The translations under genes and the position numbers were made by a program. DNA of 64,000 bases from Arthrobacter terricola. Its GTDB lineage: Bacteria; Actinomycetota; Actinomycetes; Actinomycetales; Micrococcaceae. The stretch spans positions 1 to 64,000 of the forward strand of contig NZ_SMRU01000028.1 in NCBI RefSeq assembly GCF_004354015.1. Direction: 5' to 3'. The notes beneath the pieces are model-generated. The model searched no databases and had not been told where the DNA came from. It saw only the letters and a program-made list of their open reading frames with translations. Of the stretch, positions 1-9,481 are shown piece by piece (the first letter of the stretch is position 1; each line of letters begins with the position of its first letter).

Positions 1-249
1 CCGGGACCTCCCAAACCTCACATGTGGCACTACCATTGCACCCCCAAGGACCCTCGCAGGCCACAGGAGCCGCCAATGGCAACCCACGGACCTGTGAAAC
101 AGAAGGCCCCGGCCCCTCATCCTCCCGGCTGAAACTGGCCGTCCGGGATAAGGGCCGCCACCGCCGGGACCAGGTCCGGCAGCGCCAGTATGCGCGTCGG
201 GGCGGCCGAATCACCTCAAAGCCGGCGCTGCAGGACCGCCCGGCGATAA

Positions 250-927
250 TGGACCGCTCCGGACGGGCAGGTAACCCGTCCCACTTCATATCGTCTAAGC
301 AGCGGCAAAGAGGACCTCCCACCCGTCCCAGGACAAGTGCTGCACAGCAAGACCGCGTTCTTCACCCCCACCGTCTCTGCCACAATCAAACAGATCGACC
401 AAGGCTTGCCACGAGCCTGCCAGCACATCTCCTGGGCGATCGACTACGCCGAACACGGCCACGTCGACCCCTACGTCCACACCGAATCACAACACTGCGG
501 CCGAACCGAACTGCTCATCATCGACGAAGCCGACCGACTCAAGACAGCCGGACTCGAGCAAGTCCGAGACTTCTACGACCGTCACAGCCTGGGTGTGATC
601 CTCATCGGCATGCCCGGGATCGAAAAGCGCCTCGCCCGCTACCCCCAGCTCTACAGCCGCATCGGCTTTGCCCACGAATACCGCACACTCCGCAAAGACG
701 AACTCGCCTCTGTAGCCGCCCAACGACTCCCAGCACCCGACCCCGACGACGACGGCCTGGCGCACACAGCGGCGATCGCCGCCATCGTCCGCGCCACCAA
801 CGGCAACTTCCGACTCGCCGACCGCCTCATCACCCAAATCAACCGCATCCTCGACATCAACAACCGCCAGCACCTGACCCCCGAGGCCGTCGACGCCGCC
901 CAGGAAGCGCTGCTCATCGGACACTAA
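250..927 (+). pseudogene. Transposition-helper ATPase (TniB/IstB-like AAA+) fragment
   Basis: The C-terminal part of an AAA ATPase of the TniB/IstB type, which in intact elements binds ATP and DNA and directs a transposase to its target. A clear Walker B (LLIIDEAD) is followed by a long conserved-looking tract (DFYDRHSLGVILIGMPGIEKR, then LARYPQLYSRIGFAHEYR) and an AAA lid-like helical end. The Walker A (GxxxxGKT) that should lie upstream is absent: the frame is closed by a TAA at 247-249, and none of the three frames to the window edge shows one. GTG at 337 is the first usable start, but it would give a protein without a P-loop. No transposase gene is visible. I read it as a decayed element; the missing part could also have been separated by a rearrangement at the window edge. 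Confidence 0.6.
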
Positions 928-1408
928 CCAACGCGGAAACTGCGACATTTATCGTTGCGGTTCACACCCCAAGGCACAGCCAGAGCAATTCACCACCATA
1001 GCTGCAGAAACTTGCCTGGGGCAACGGATTACGCATCAATGACATCCGGTCCTGAACCGGGACTTCCGCCGCTCCGCGATGGGGCGGGACCGCGGCTGTT
1101 GGTACCAGACGGTGATGCCACCGTGAGACGAACAGATACCGGCGTGGTTTGTCGAGGGGCACTTTCGGCACGATTTCATTCAACCAAAACGGGATCGGGC
1201 ACAGACCTCCTGGACGGGGGTTCAACGTCCTTCTACCGCACGGGAGACAACTCAGGAACAATGTGCGAAGGCGTGGATTGGCCGTTCTAAGGTGGTCGAC
1301 ACGCGGGACGTCGGCACGGCGTCGTTTCCATGAGAACGCCGCCGTGCCGGGGTATTTTTGAGGCAGTTGCTGAAAGGCTCGGCGGCTTGCCCGGGAGGGG
1401 ACGTGATC
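928..1408. other. Gene-free spacer
   Basis: No coding frame here looks real; the frames that stay open on both strands have no recognisable content. Apart from the terminator-like hairpin at 1312-1357 I see no repeat or RNA gene. Confidence 0.5.
1312..1357 (+). terminator. Rho-independent terminator-like hairpin
   Basis: CGGCACGGCG (1312-1321) pairs with the CGCCG-CCGTGCCG arm (1337-1349), leaving one bulge, and is followed by GGTATTTTTG. The T-run lies on the plus strand, so it would stop plus-strand transcription just before the STAS-like gene. No plus-strand gene is clearly the one being terminated. Confidence 0.5.
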
Positions 1409-1783
1409 GTGGTACCGGATACTGGGGATGGTGGAAAGTCCAGTGTCGATTTGAGCGTCGACGGTTTTCTTCATCTGCACTGGGTGCCCGGGGTCGCCAT
1501 CGAGGTTGAGGATGCCCGTGCGGCCATGGCGAAAGTCAATGAGTTGTGCCGGCAGGAACAGCGCCCGATGCTCGTGGACATGGCGGAAGTCGCTTCCGTG
1601 AGCCGGGAGGCAAGGGCTGTCTGGTCCATTCCGTGCGGCGCTTCCCGGATCGCTTTGTTGGGGAAGTCGCCCGTGGACCGGGTCCTGGCGAATTTCTTCC
1701 TTGGAGTGCACGTCCCGCCTTGTCCGACCCGTTTTTTTACATCACGCAGCGAGGCCATCGACTGGCTTGATGTTGGTGCGTGA
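1409..1783 (+). CDS. STAS/SpoIIAA-like domain protein
   Basis: A 124-residue soluble protein with the alternating strand/helix pattern of STAS-like folds. Its tracts FLHLHWVPGVAIEVEDARAA, RPMLVDMAEV and ASRIALLGKSPVDRVLANFF resemble a family common in Arthrobacter (STAS/SEC14-like, DUF7793 type). STAS domains usually work as anti-anti-sigma factors or phospho-switch modules; the role here is not known. GTG at 1409 was chosen because GGGAGGGG (1393-1400) sits 8 bases upstream; a GTG two codons earlier is too close to that site. No kinase or sigma partner is adjacent, but a c-di-GMP-type signalling gene follows. Confidence 0.6.
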   Translation: MVPDTGDGGKSSVDLSVDGFLHLHWVPGVAIEVEDARAAMAKVNELCRQEQRPMLVDMAEVASVSREARAVWSIPCGASRIALLGKSPVDRVLANFFLGVHVPPCPTRFFTSRSEAIDWLDVGA

Positions 1784-2160
1784 GCCCCGGATGTGCGTCC
1801 TGCCGCGGTCAGTGCCGCGCCACGCGGCTGTGCCCTTAGGGAGAATGTGAACCGGTCGTGGAGGACGTGGGTGCGGTCTCGGCGTGGCAGTGTGCCCGGA
1901 ACGCCGGCGCCTTCTCGCCCGGGACCGGCCGAGGCCGGATTTCTGTTGGTTCCCCGGCGGCACCGCGGCCCGGGGCGGAATTTCTTGGCGGAGAAGCGGC
2001 GCCGCATCCATTGCTGCCCGTGGGGCCCGGGACATGAAGACAAACCCGTCACGCCGGGGAGGGGCCTGGTGAGTGAACGCATTTCTGCCCGCTGCCGCGT
2101 TGATCGGACGGATCCGGTCACCGGCGCATTTTCCGGTGGTTTTCTGCCCGCGAGGATTGC
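1784..2160. other. Spacer upstream of the GGDEF-EAL gene
   Basis: A 377-base G+C-rich stretch. The longest plus-strand frame (from 1793) is arginine/proline-rich, matches no family I know and runs into the next gene, so I read it as noncoding. It probably holds the promoter of the GGDEF-EAL gene, but I can point to no clear -10/-35 pair. Confidence 0.4.
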
Positions 2161-3690
2161 ATGAGCCCGCGAAAGAGCGTTCAGGACCCGCGCCTGGTTA
2201 ACGGCGTTGTCCGGCTGGCTGCCGGCGACCTGGACGCCCGCATTGAACCTTCCGAACAACGGGATGAGATTGATGCTGTCATCACGGGAGTCAATCTGCT
2301 CGCGGAGGAACTGGGTCACATTCATGCGGATCTGGAACAACGGGTGGCAGCCCGCACGGCAATGCTGAGGAAGACACAGGTTGAGCTGGAACAGATGGCC
2401 AAGACGGATGCCCTGACGGGCCTGGCAAACAGGACCCTGCTCACCGAGAGGATCCAGGAAGCCATCCTCTCCGGCGTGGATGACGGGAAGGCCCCTGCCG
2501 TATTGGTCCTGGACCTGGACTCCTTCAAGGCCATCAACGACATCCTGGGCCACAGCGCCGGTGATGCCGCGCTGGTGGAGGTTGCCAAGCGTCTTCGCTC
2601 GGTCGTCAGGGCCTCGGACACTGTGGCGCGCCTGGGCGGGGACGAGTTTGCCATCCTCCTTACCGCGGCCACGCAGGAGCAGGTCCTGCGGATTGCGCAG
2701 CGCGCATCGGAGTGTCTGCAGGAGAGCATGCGCATCGGATCGGAGACGGTCTGGGCGATGGCCAGCATCGGGGTTTGCCTCGGCACACCGGGGTATCCGG
2801 CGGAGGCGCTGATGCGCGATGCCGACATTGCCATGTACCAGGCAAAGGCGCGCGGGCGGAACAATGTCCAGCTCTTCCACCCGGAGATGCTGGACGCGGT
2901 CCGGGAACGGTCGCGGATCACCGCGGAACTGCGCACCGCCGTTGCCGGCGGGGAGCTTGCGCTGCTGTACCAGCCGGTGGTCGAGCTCGGCTCCGGCAAG
3001 GTCATCGGGGTCGAAGCCCTCCTGAGATGGCATCACCCCGTCCGCGGAACCATTCTGCCGGGAAGCTTCATCGGCATCGCAGAGGAAACCGGGCTGATCT
3101 TCGAGCTGGGACGTTGGGTGCTGCATGAAGGCCTCGCCCAGATGAGGCGCTGGAACCGAAGCGATCCGGACCTGCCGGACTTCTGTCTGCACATCAATCT
3201 TTCCGCTGCCGAGCTGCTTCGGCCCGACCTGCTGGAGGACATCAGGGACACCCTGGCCAGGAACGGCGTGGATCCGCGGCGTCTGGTCCTGGAAATCACC
3301 GAGACCGTGTTGATGTCCCGGGGAACCGGGGAGGAACAGGTCCTCAGCCGGCTCCGGGAGCTCGGCGTGGGGCTGCAGATCGACGACTTCGGCACCGGCT
3401 ACTCATCCATCAGCTACCTCAGGTCGCTTCCGGCTGACACCGTGAAAGTCGACCAGTCCCTGATCAAGGACATGGAGTCCGACCCCCGGCAGCAACAGTT
3501 CGTCGCCGCCATTCTGCAGCTGATTTCCGCGGCCGGACTCAGCGCGACCGTGGAAGGCATCGAAACCGCCGAACAGGCTACCCAGCTGCAGGCCATGGGA
3601 TGCCTCCACGGCCAGGGCTACTTCTACGGATATCCGGTACCGGCCGCCCGGATACCCGATCAACTCCGCCGGCCCGCACGCCGTCTGTAA
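2161..3690 (+). CDS. GGDEF-EAL protein (cyclic di-GMP synthesis/hydrolysis)
   Basis: A 509-residue soluble protein. Residues about 10-60 look like a HAMP-type segment without membrane helices, followed by a coiled-coil linker (60-80). The GGDEF domain has an intact GGDEF active site (159-163) and an RxxD inhibitory site (R150-D153) exactly five residues before it, implying product inhibition. The EAL domain has EALLRW (285-290), N346, E378 and DDFGTGYSS (408-416). The substrate-loop lysine region reads KVDQSLIKD, slightly off the usual form. Both halves look catalytically competent, so it may be bifunctional or switch between activities. The missing membrane anchor suggests a cytosolic protein, or one whose sensory part was lost. 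A methyltransferase gene follows 10 bases downstream. Confidence 0.93.
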   Translation: MSPRKSVQDPRLVNGVVRLAAGDLDARIEPSEQRDEIDAVITGVNLLAEELGHIHADLEQRVAARTAMLRKTQVELEQMAKTDALTGLANRTLLTERIQEAILSGVDDGKAPAVLVLDLDSFKAINDILGHSAGDAALVEVAKRLRSVVRASDTVARLGGDEFAILLTAATQEQVLRIAQRASECLQESMRIGSETVWAMASIGVCLGTPGYPAEALMRDADIAMYQAKARGRNNVQLFHPEMLDAVRERSRITAELRTAVAGGELALLYQPVVELGSGKVIGVEALLRWHHPVRGTILPGSFIGIAEETGLIFELGRWVLHEGLAQMRRWNRSDPDLPDFCLHINLSAAELLRPDLLEDIRDTLARNGVDPRRLVLEITETVLMSRGTGEEQVLSRLRELGVGLQIDDFGTGYSSISYLRSLPADTVKVDQSLIKDMESDPRQQQFVAAILQLISAAGLSATVEGIETAEQATQLQAMGCLHGQGYFYGYPVPAARIPDQLRRPARRL

Positions 3691-3700
3691 AGTTAGCCTT

Positions 3701-4516
3701 ATGTCGAAGCTCTGGGACCGGATGTTGCTCGTCCCCACGGTAGTACGCCTCGCTTCCCGGGCACCACGAAACCGGGACACCGCGTGGGAAGGATACTGGC
3801 AAGGAATCCGCGCCACCGGCCGTTCAGGGGACGTTCTGTGGGACGCCGACTCCATGGCCGAACGCGCGCAGTACTCCGACGCCGTGGCCGCCCACTTTGA
3901 CCCGGACCTGCCGGTCGTCGACGTCGGGTGCGGCAACGGAAGCAACACGCGCTGGCTTGCCGGCCTGTTCCCGCGGGCTCTCGGCATCGATGTCTCCACA
4001 GGGGCGATCGAGAGGGCAAGCAAGGAAGCAGAAGGCATCCACAACGCCGGCTTCATGGTCCTGGACGCCTCACGGGCGGGCGCGGGAGAGCTCCTGCTGG
4101 AGCGGCTGGGGCCGGCCAATGTCTTCGTCCGCGGAGTCTTCCACGTCCTCAAGCCCGACAAGCAGGCTGCCATGGCCGCCAACCTGCGAACCATTGTCGG
4201 GAACAGAGGCCGGGTGTTACTGGCCGAAACCAACTTCCGCGGAAACAGCCTCGCCTACCTGACAGAGCTCGGTGCCAGCCCGCAACGCATGCCCGCGCAG
4301 CTGCAGCGCGCCCTGGAAAACCTTCCCCGGCCCGGGCATTTCGGCGCCAGGGAACGACACAACGCCTTTCCTGCATCAGACTGGAAAGTGATCGCGGACG
4401 GGCCGGTCAACATTGAAGTGGTCCCGATGAACCCCGGCGGTCTTTCGCAATGGGTTCCGGGATACTACGCTCTCCTGTCGGGCACGGAAGGCTCCCGAAC
4501 AGGGCAGGAACCGTAA
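3701..4516 (+). CDS. Class I SAM-dependent methyltransferase
   Basis: A 271-residue protein with a textbook motif I (VVDVGCGNGSNT, about residues 69-80), an acidic post-I residue (LGIDVS), and later VLLAETNF-type strands of the Rossmann core. The substrate cannot be told from sequence. It starts 10 bases after the GGDEF-EAL stop, so the two are probably cotranscribed, although no functional link is known. The sequence looks intact from end to end. Confidence 0.85.
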   Translation: MSKLWDRMLLVPTVVRLASRAPRNRDTAWEGYWQGIRATGRSGDVLWDADSMAERAQYSDAVAAHFDPDLPVVDVGCGNGSNTRWLAGLFPRALGIDVSTGAIERASKEAEGIHNAGFMVLDASRAGAGELLLERLGPANVFVRGVFHVLKPDKQAAMAANLRTIVGNRGRVLLAETNFRGNSLAYLTELGASPQRMPAQLQRALENLPRPGHFGARERHNAFPASDWKVIADGPVNIEVVPMNPGGLSQWVPGYYALLSGTEGSRTGQEP

Positions 4517-4966
4517 GAGCGTCCCTTCGGCCCGGGAGCATAGAGAACGATGATGCACGGCGAAACGCGGGCTCGCCCTGGCCCGATTTGAGTGTCGGGC
4601 ATACTCCCGATGAGCACATTCAGGGCACCCACACAGAGAAGGAATATTCCGGGCCGCCGGGGTGCCATCACGACAGCATCATCGCCGGCAATGTTGCCTA
4701 AGCAGCGGGTTCTTCCGACCCCCGGGCCGTGCGGGTAGCGAGCACTCTAGTTAGGAAGCTTGCTGATTATCTATGGTGGGAGTCACGATGTTGATTGATG
4801 CGCGAGAGGACTTGCCGGCGTGGTGCGGGCATGCCTTTGCCGGGTAGCCTCCGTCGGCTCCGGGGCGTCGCGACGATTGGGGGAAGACGAATGAATGCCA
4901 TAACGATCATGGGCACTGGTCCGCGACGCAGGCATTCCCGCCGGCCCGTTTGCTGAGTCGGCCGCG
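4517..4966. other. Gene-free spacer
   Basis: A 450-base region after the methyltransferase with only short arginine-rich frames on either strand. It contains a locally AT-richer piece (about 4741-4790) that could carry the promoter of the membrane-protein pair that follows. No RNA gene was recognised. Confidence 0.4.
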
Positions 4967-5401
4967 ATGACGAACGATGAGGAAGAATCTGCTCTGCTCG
5001 CCCGGGCCCTTGAGCAGCTTCGAGTCTCGCGGTTGCACTGGGTGATCCTTGTCGGAGCTTGTGTGGCTTTGGTGGTTCTGTTCGTGATGTCCGGCGCTGG
5101 GCTGTGGCACTGGTGGCCATGGCGGGCGTGGATGGTCCCGGCGTTGCTCATCCCCGTGGTGTTTGTGCTTATGGCTGTCTTCTCGCTCAACGCCCCGGAA
5201 CGAGTCAGAAAGCGGTTGTGGGTGCGTCGTGGGATCCTGCTTGTCCCGCCCCTGCTGATCATTTCACTCGTGGCATGGGCTGCAGGCGACCTCATCGGTT
5301 TCAGCGGAGGTTTTTACGGCGGACTGGGTGCCGGTATAGGCGTGACCGTCGCCAACGTCATGATGCAAGGATGGCCCCGCAAACCAAAAGCCACCCCATG
5401 A
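4967..5401 (+). CDS. Four-helix membrane protein of unknown function
   Basis: A 144-residue protein with a short acidic N-terminus (MTNDEEESALL) and about four hydrophobic segments, near residues 25-45, 55-75, 88-107 and 110-130. The last is glycine-rich (FSGGFYGGLGAGIG). The C-terminus is basic (PRKPK), which favours the cytoplasm by the positive-inside rule. I recognise no family. Another membrane protein follows 55 bases downstream on the same strand, so the pair may form an operon. Confidence 0.65.
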   Translation: MTNDEEESALLARALEQLRVSRLHWVILVGACVALVVLFVMSGAGLWHWWPWRAWMVPALLIPVVFVLMAVFSLNAPERVRKRLWVRRGILLVPPLLIISLVAWAAGDLIGFSGGFYGGLGAGIGVTVANVMMQGWPRKPKATP

Positions 5402-5456
5402 CGATCCTTCACCGGATCTGAAATCCCGCCCGGTGTGACTGACGAAAGGCATCATC

Positions 5457-6473
5457 GTGAAAGTGCTCGCCTTCATATTCTCCTTGGTTATCGCCACCGG
5501 ATTAATGGTCGGCGGAGCTGTTCTGATCTTTGTCCTCTCGCCGCGGCACTCCACCGGAGTGCAGTTATTGGCCATATTTGCGCTTACCGTGATGATCTAC
5601 GGACCGCTAACCCTCGGCTCGTTGACCTCTTTCTGGAACGTGACCAGAACGGAGGAAAGCAAAAGGTTCTTCAATCGGTGGCTGTGGGTGGTGACGGGGC
5701 TCGAATTCCTGGGTGCGATCGCCATCATTGCCTATGCGGTGGCCGCGCAGTTGCCTGTATGGATTCCCGTCCTGTTCATTGCCGGCGGGATCGGGCTGAC
5801 GTGCATCAGCCTTCTCATTGGTCGTTTCCTCCTCCGCCGTGACGAGGCTCACCCGCAGCCGTCGAGGTGGGCGCCGATCACACGGAAGGAGATCCGTCGG
5901 AAGATTGCAATTGTCGCAATCACGTTCGTTGCCGTCTTTGCCGTCGCGCTTGTGGTTCTTGGTGCATTGATTGCGGGCAGCAGCGGCGCGGCTTCACACC
6001 GCGGTGTGCAACCGCTCGTCGCGTTGGCGTTCGCGTTGTTGGCCGCCGGCTTCGCATGTGTCATTGTCAGCCTGCCGTTGAGCCGGCGCCTCCGGGACGC
6101 AGTCGGCCGTGACCTCGGCACGATACGGAAAGTAGCAAAGGTCGTACTGAGCAACAAGAAGCTCGACCTGGATCAGGGCGAGCAGGTCGCGGCCGCGAAA
6201 TACGCTGCGGTTATCCCGACCACGCTTTCATTCATGCTTGGCTACCTCATCCTGCTGTATCTGGGGCTCGGAATTCAGCAGGTGCAACAGTTTGTTTCAG
6301 GACAGGCAGACGCCTTCCAGATTGGCTTTTCCGCCTTCCTCGTTGTTGCACTCGTCGTCTTCATTCCGATTTACGTTGTCCGCATACGACGGGCCCGAAT
6401 CTACGCAAGCAGCCATGCGGATCTTCTTCCGCCGGCTGATGCAGGCATCGCCGGGAGCACGAACCGTGAGTGA
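5457..6473 (+). CDS. Polytopic membrane protein of unknown function
   Basis: A 338-residue integral membrane protein with roughly eight hydrophobic segments, starting right after the N-terminal Met-Lys (VLAFIFSLVIATGLMVGG). A soluble loop (about 220-250, DLGTIRKVAKVVLSNKKLDL) lies before the last two helices. The GTG start at 5457 has GAAAGG nine bases upstream. I do not recognise a transporter or enzyme signature. It follows the four-helix membrane protein and could be cotranscribed with it. Confidence 0.65.
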   Translation: MKVLAFIFSLVIATGLMVGGAVLIFVLSPRHSTGVQLLAIFALTVMIYGPLTLGSLTSFWNVTRTEESKRFFNRWLWVVTGLEFLGAIAIIAYAVAAQLPVWIPVLFIAGGIGLTCISLLIGRFLLRRDEAHPQPSRWAPITRKEIRRKIAIVAITFVAVFAVALVVLGALIAGSSGAASHRGVQPLVALAFALLAAGFACVIVSLPLSRRLRDAVGRDLGTIRKVAKVVLSNKKLDLDQGEQVAAAKYAAVIPTTLSFMLGYLILLYLGLGIQQVQQFVSGQADAFQIGFSAFLVVALVVFIPIYVVRIRRARIYASSHADLLPPADAGIAGSTNRE

Positions 6474-6787
6474 GAGAGATTCGGGAATCTCAGCACCTGA
6501 CCGGCATGCACGGTTTTTCGCGAGCCGGGAGCAGCTCCCCTTCCGAGTTCTGCCCGATTCTTCACGGCAGTTCAGACTGACCCCCGGGATGCCGATCTTC
6601 TTACTTCCAGCAACGGAGCTTTCGACGACCTCGAACATTGTGTCGAGCATACTGTTGACGGCGGGCCGATTGAGGTTGGCCTTTGCCGGCGAGCTGTGCT
6701 TCCTGAGCGGAGACCTGCCGCACGGAGTATCCCGGCGTTGCCGCGGCGGCCCGGGCCCTCCATAGGCATTAGAGGCACACTTGAGCT
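6474..6787. other. Spacer before the DUF6194 gene
   Basis: A 314-base stretch. Open frames exist on both strands (for example minus 6297-6650), but they overlap the preceding gene and have no recognisable content. No convincing hairpin or RNA was seen. Confidence 0.35.
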
Positions 6788-7291
6788 ATGAGCATGGAGC
6801 AGCTCCTTGAGACAGTCCGGGCGTTTGATGGCGTCCTCGAACTCGCCCCCGACGAGGGCAGCGTCTTCCCTGAGATCGTGTGGGGAGACCACTTCTTCTA
6901 CTACGCACCCGATGGCCAAGTGCCACAGCGGCAGCAGCCCTACGCCACCATCGTCACGAAGAACTACCCCGGCGATACCCTTTGCGACCTCGACCATCCC
7001 GACCGTTGGCGCCTGAACGTTCACGTCGGTACGGAGGCGTTTGTCGAACTGACCGGTGAGATTCCCCGCGCCGAGCCGGCGTCCAGGGACTACACCGCCG
7101 TCGACGTCGTCCTCCCTCATCCTGTGTATCGCGGGCAAGGGTGGGTCTCAATCATCAACCCTGGTGTCAACACATACGCGCTGGCAACCCGCCTCCTGCT
7201 CCAGGCCCATGAAGACGCCAGGCGGCGGGCGGAGCGCCGGAGAGCCAACGACCCGACGGACGGCGACCCCGACGCAGGCACGGAAGGGTGA
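6788..7291 (+). CDS. DUF6194 family protein
   Basis: A 167-residue soluble protein matching the small actinobacterial DUF6194 family: an N-terminal LLETVRAFDGVLELAP, a core GDHFFYYAPDG, then PYATIVTKNYPGD, WRLNVHVG and a late VSIINPG block. The function is unknown; the fold resembles MmcQ/YjbR-like proteins. The C-terminal 25 residues are charged and probably disordered (DARRRAERRRAND). It stands alone between the membrane-protein pair and the sigma-factor operon. Confidence 0.75.
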   Translation: MSMEQLLETVRAFDGVLELAPDEGSVFPEIVWGDHFFYYAPDGQVPQRQQPYATIVTKNYPGDTLCDLDHPDRWRLNVHVGTEAFVELTGEIPRAEPASRDYTAVDVVLPHPVYRGQGWVSIINPGVNTYALATRLLLQAHEDARRRAERRRANDPTDGDPDAGTEG

Positions 7292-7581
7292 TGCCGCAAC
7301 GCGCCACCCCGGCAGAACGCAAGCACCGCCCTGTTGAGCGGATCGGACACGCCCCGTCGCGCAGCTCGCAGCGGAGATGGGTGCTTCCTCGTGCCCGCGC
7401 AGCGAAATCGACCAGTTGGTGGCGACGCCACGAGGATGCCAGGGCGGTCTTGGCGATTTGAACCCAGGGTCCTGAGTGCCGACAAAGGGAACGACCAGCA
7501 GGTACTCCTCGGGTCAGGACGCGGCCCGAAATTCTTTCTGATTCCGTGAAACCTTTTGGCTTCTACCGGACACTAAAGGGC

Positions 7582-8190
7582 ATGGGGAGCAACGAAAACG
7601 GGGAAGCGGAGCTGTGGAGTCTAAGCCTTGCTGGCCGGGGTGACGCCTTTGGCGCCCTCTATGACCGGCACCGCGACAGGGTTTTCCGACACGCCTACCG
7701 GCTGTGCGGGAACCATCACGATGCAGAAGACATCATGGCTGCGTCATTCCTGGAACTGTGGCGCCGGCGGAAGCACGTGCGGGTCGTCGACGGATCCATT
7801 CTTCCCTGGCTTCTGGTGACGACCGCGAACACGGCTCGCAACCGCGCCCGCACTGACTTCCGCTACCGGCGGCTCCTGAATTCCCTTCCCCGTCGCCAGG
7901 AGGCCAATGACCCGGCCACGGATCCCTACAGCCGCTACCAGAACCAGCTCGATCAGGATCTTGCCCGCGCGCTGGGCACTCTGACCACCGAGGACCTGCA
8001 CCTGGTGAGCCTGATCGTCTTCGAAGAGCACACGATCGCCGCCGCGGCCGAGGTCCTGAACCTGACCCCGGCGGCAGCCAAGTCACGCATGCACAGGGCC
8101 CGTCAGCGTCTAAGAGTCGCGCTCGGGGGCGACGCATCCACCAAACCTCCCACCGCACCAACCCCGGTCTTGGAAGGAAAACGGCCATGA
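7582..8190 (+). CDS. ECF-type RNA polymerase sigma factor
   Basis: A 202-residue sigma-70 family protein. Region 2 (about residues 25-85) has the usual ALYDRHRDRVFRHAYRLCGN and HDAEDIMAASFLELWRR core; region 4 (about 130-185) ends in an HTH (AAEVLNLTPAAAKSRMHRAR). It would direct RNA polymerase to a small regulon. ATG at 7582 follows AAAGGG; a GTG 36 bases upstream has no ribosome site. Its stop overlaps the start of the next gene by four bases (ATGA), the classic arrangement with a membrane-bound partner or anti-sigma factor. Confidence 0.88.
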   Translation: MGSNENGEAELWSLSLAGRGDAFGALYDRHRDRVFRHAYRLCGNHHDAEDIMAASFLELWRRRKHVRVVDGSILPWLLVTTANTARNRARTDFRYRRLLNSLPRRQEANDPATDPYSRYQNQLDQDLARALGTLTTEDLHLVSLIVFEEHTIAAAAEVLNLTPAAAKSRMHRARQRLRVALGGDASTKPPTAPTPVLEGKRP

Positions 8191-8984
8191 ACCAGCTTCA
8201 CGTTGACGATGTGTTCAGTGATGCCCTTCGGGCCGAACTTGTCGCCCGGGTCGCAAATGAATCGCCCGCTTCACGGCGGCGGCCTGGGGTGTTGCTGGGC
8301 ACCGCCGCGGTGCTGGGAACGGGGCTGCTCGGTGCCGGAGCAGCGGCCGCGGGGCTTCTGGTCATTCCCGGAGGCGAAAAGGTGACCCCCCTGGCCTCAC
8401 CCGTGACCACAACCTACACCGGCACAGCGACTGTTCAACTGGGTACTCCCCCGGCAGGAACGACCGGGATACGGCTGGAGCTCAAGTGCCTCACACCGGG
8501 CCGGTTTGTATATCCCGACGGCGCGTCCAGCAGCTGCTCCGGGGAAGACGTCACAGACGGCAGGACAGGCTGGGCCGGCTACACCCTCGGCCTCGTCCCC
8601 GGGCAGGACAGCGTCACGATCAAGACCACCCCCGAAGCCCGGTGGCAGCTCACCGCCGAATATGTGATGCAAGAAAGGACACGCCTGGGCGTCAACGCAA
8701 AAGGTGAGACTTACGGAGTGGAAAGCCCGGAGAACGGAACACCCGACCTCATCGCGGTGATAGCCACTAACGGGCGGTCCGGATACGCCTATGCCCGGGA
8801 CCTCTACGGCGGCCCAATGCCCACCAGCCCCGAAGACGCCGTAAAAAACTTCAGCACCCCAAGACCTCCCCGTGAAATTCCGGTCTTCCTCAGCGACGGT
8901 GAAACCAGAGTCGGCGTCTTTATGGCTGGGGGCACCGGCGGTGGAATCCCGTCCTACCCAACCCGGAGCGCCCAGCCACGATAA
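8187..8984 (+). CDS. Membrane-anchored protein coupled to the sigma factor (putative anti-sigma)
   Basis: A 265-residue protein with a short cytoplasmic N-terminus (about 30 residues), one transmembrane helix (about 33-60, GVLLGTAAVLGTGLLGAG) and a large extracytoplasmic part of about 200 residues containing two cysteines. This is the topology of many actinobacterial anti-sigma factors. No zinc-binding HxxxCxxC motif is present, so it is not a ZAS-type anti-sigma factor. Assignment rests on topology and the four-base overlap with the sigma gene. Confidence 0.6.
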   Translation: MNQLHVDDVFSDALRAELVARVANESPASRRRPGVLLGTAAVLGTGLLGAGAAAAGLLVIPGGEKVTPLASPVTTTYTGTATVQLGTPPAGTTGIRLELKCLTPGRFVYPDGASSSCSGEDVTDGRTGWAGYTLGLVPGQDSVTIKTTPEARWQLTAEYVMQERTRLGVNAKGETYGVESPENGTPDLIAVIATNGRSGYAYARDLYGGPMPTSPEDAVKNFSTPRPPREIPVFLSDGETRVGVFMAGGTGGGIPSYPTRSAQPR

Positions 8985-9481
8985 AACTCCGCAGACCCTT
9001 CGCTGCCGCCGGGTATTGCTGCGTCGGCGAAAACGTCGTGTCCGCCGGTGTCGGACATTCCGCACAGAAGACCTCGAAAACCGGTAACCGGCACATAGGG
9101 TCGTCGCGCGGGTGTACGGGACAGCATTCCGGGCAGCGGAACCGGCCACTTGCCTGTGGAAGAAACGGGGAACGACATTGCCCGGGGACCGAAGGGACTT
9201 CAGGCGGAGACCATCCAGCCGCTCCAACGGTTCAACAAGAGACCAGGTCAGCGAATGTGCCGGCCGGCCTCTTGCCGTGTCCGGACCTTTGAGTATTGCC
9301 CCCGGCCCGCGTCGGGAACCAAACTTAGCTCCTGACTCCTGGGCGCAGCCAAGGGGCAGCGGTAACCCGACAGCACGGCATCGTCAAAGAAGTCCGGGCA
9401 GAAGTGTCGGATCGGGCCGGTCGTGATCGTAGAAGTGATGAAGCCGCCCGCCCGGGGCGGCCCGGGAAAGGGAGCAGCACC
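8985..9481. other. Gene-free spacer
   Basis: A 497-base region between the sigma/anti-sigma pair and the reductase gene. Plus-strand frames at 9038-9426 are open but arginine-rich and unlike known proteins. I see no terminator with a T-run. Confidence 0.4.

Noticed and set aside
1793..2164. A 123-codon plus-strand frame before the GGDEF-EAL gene.
   Set aside because: Arg/Pro/Gly-rich, runs into the next start and resembles nothing known.
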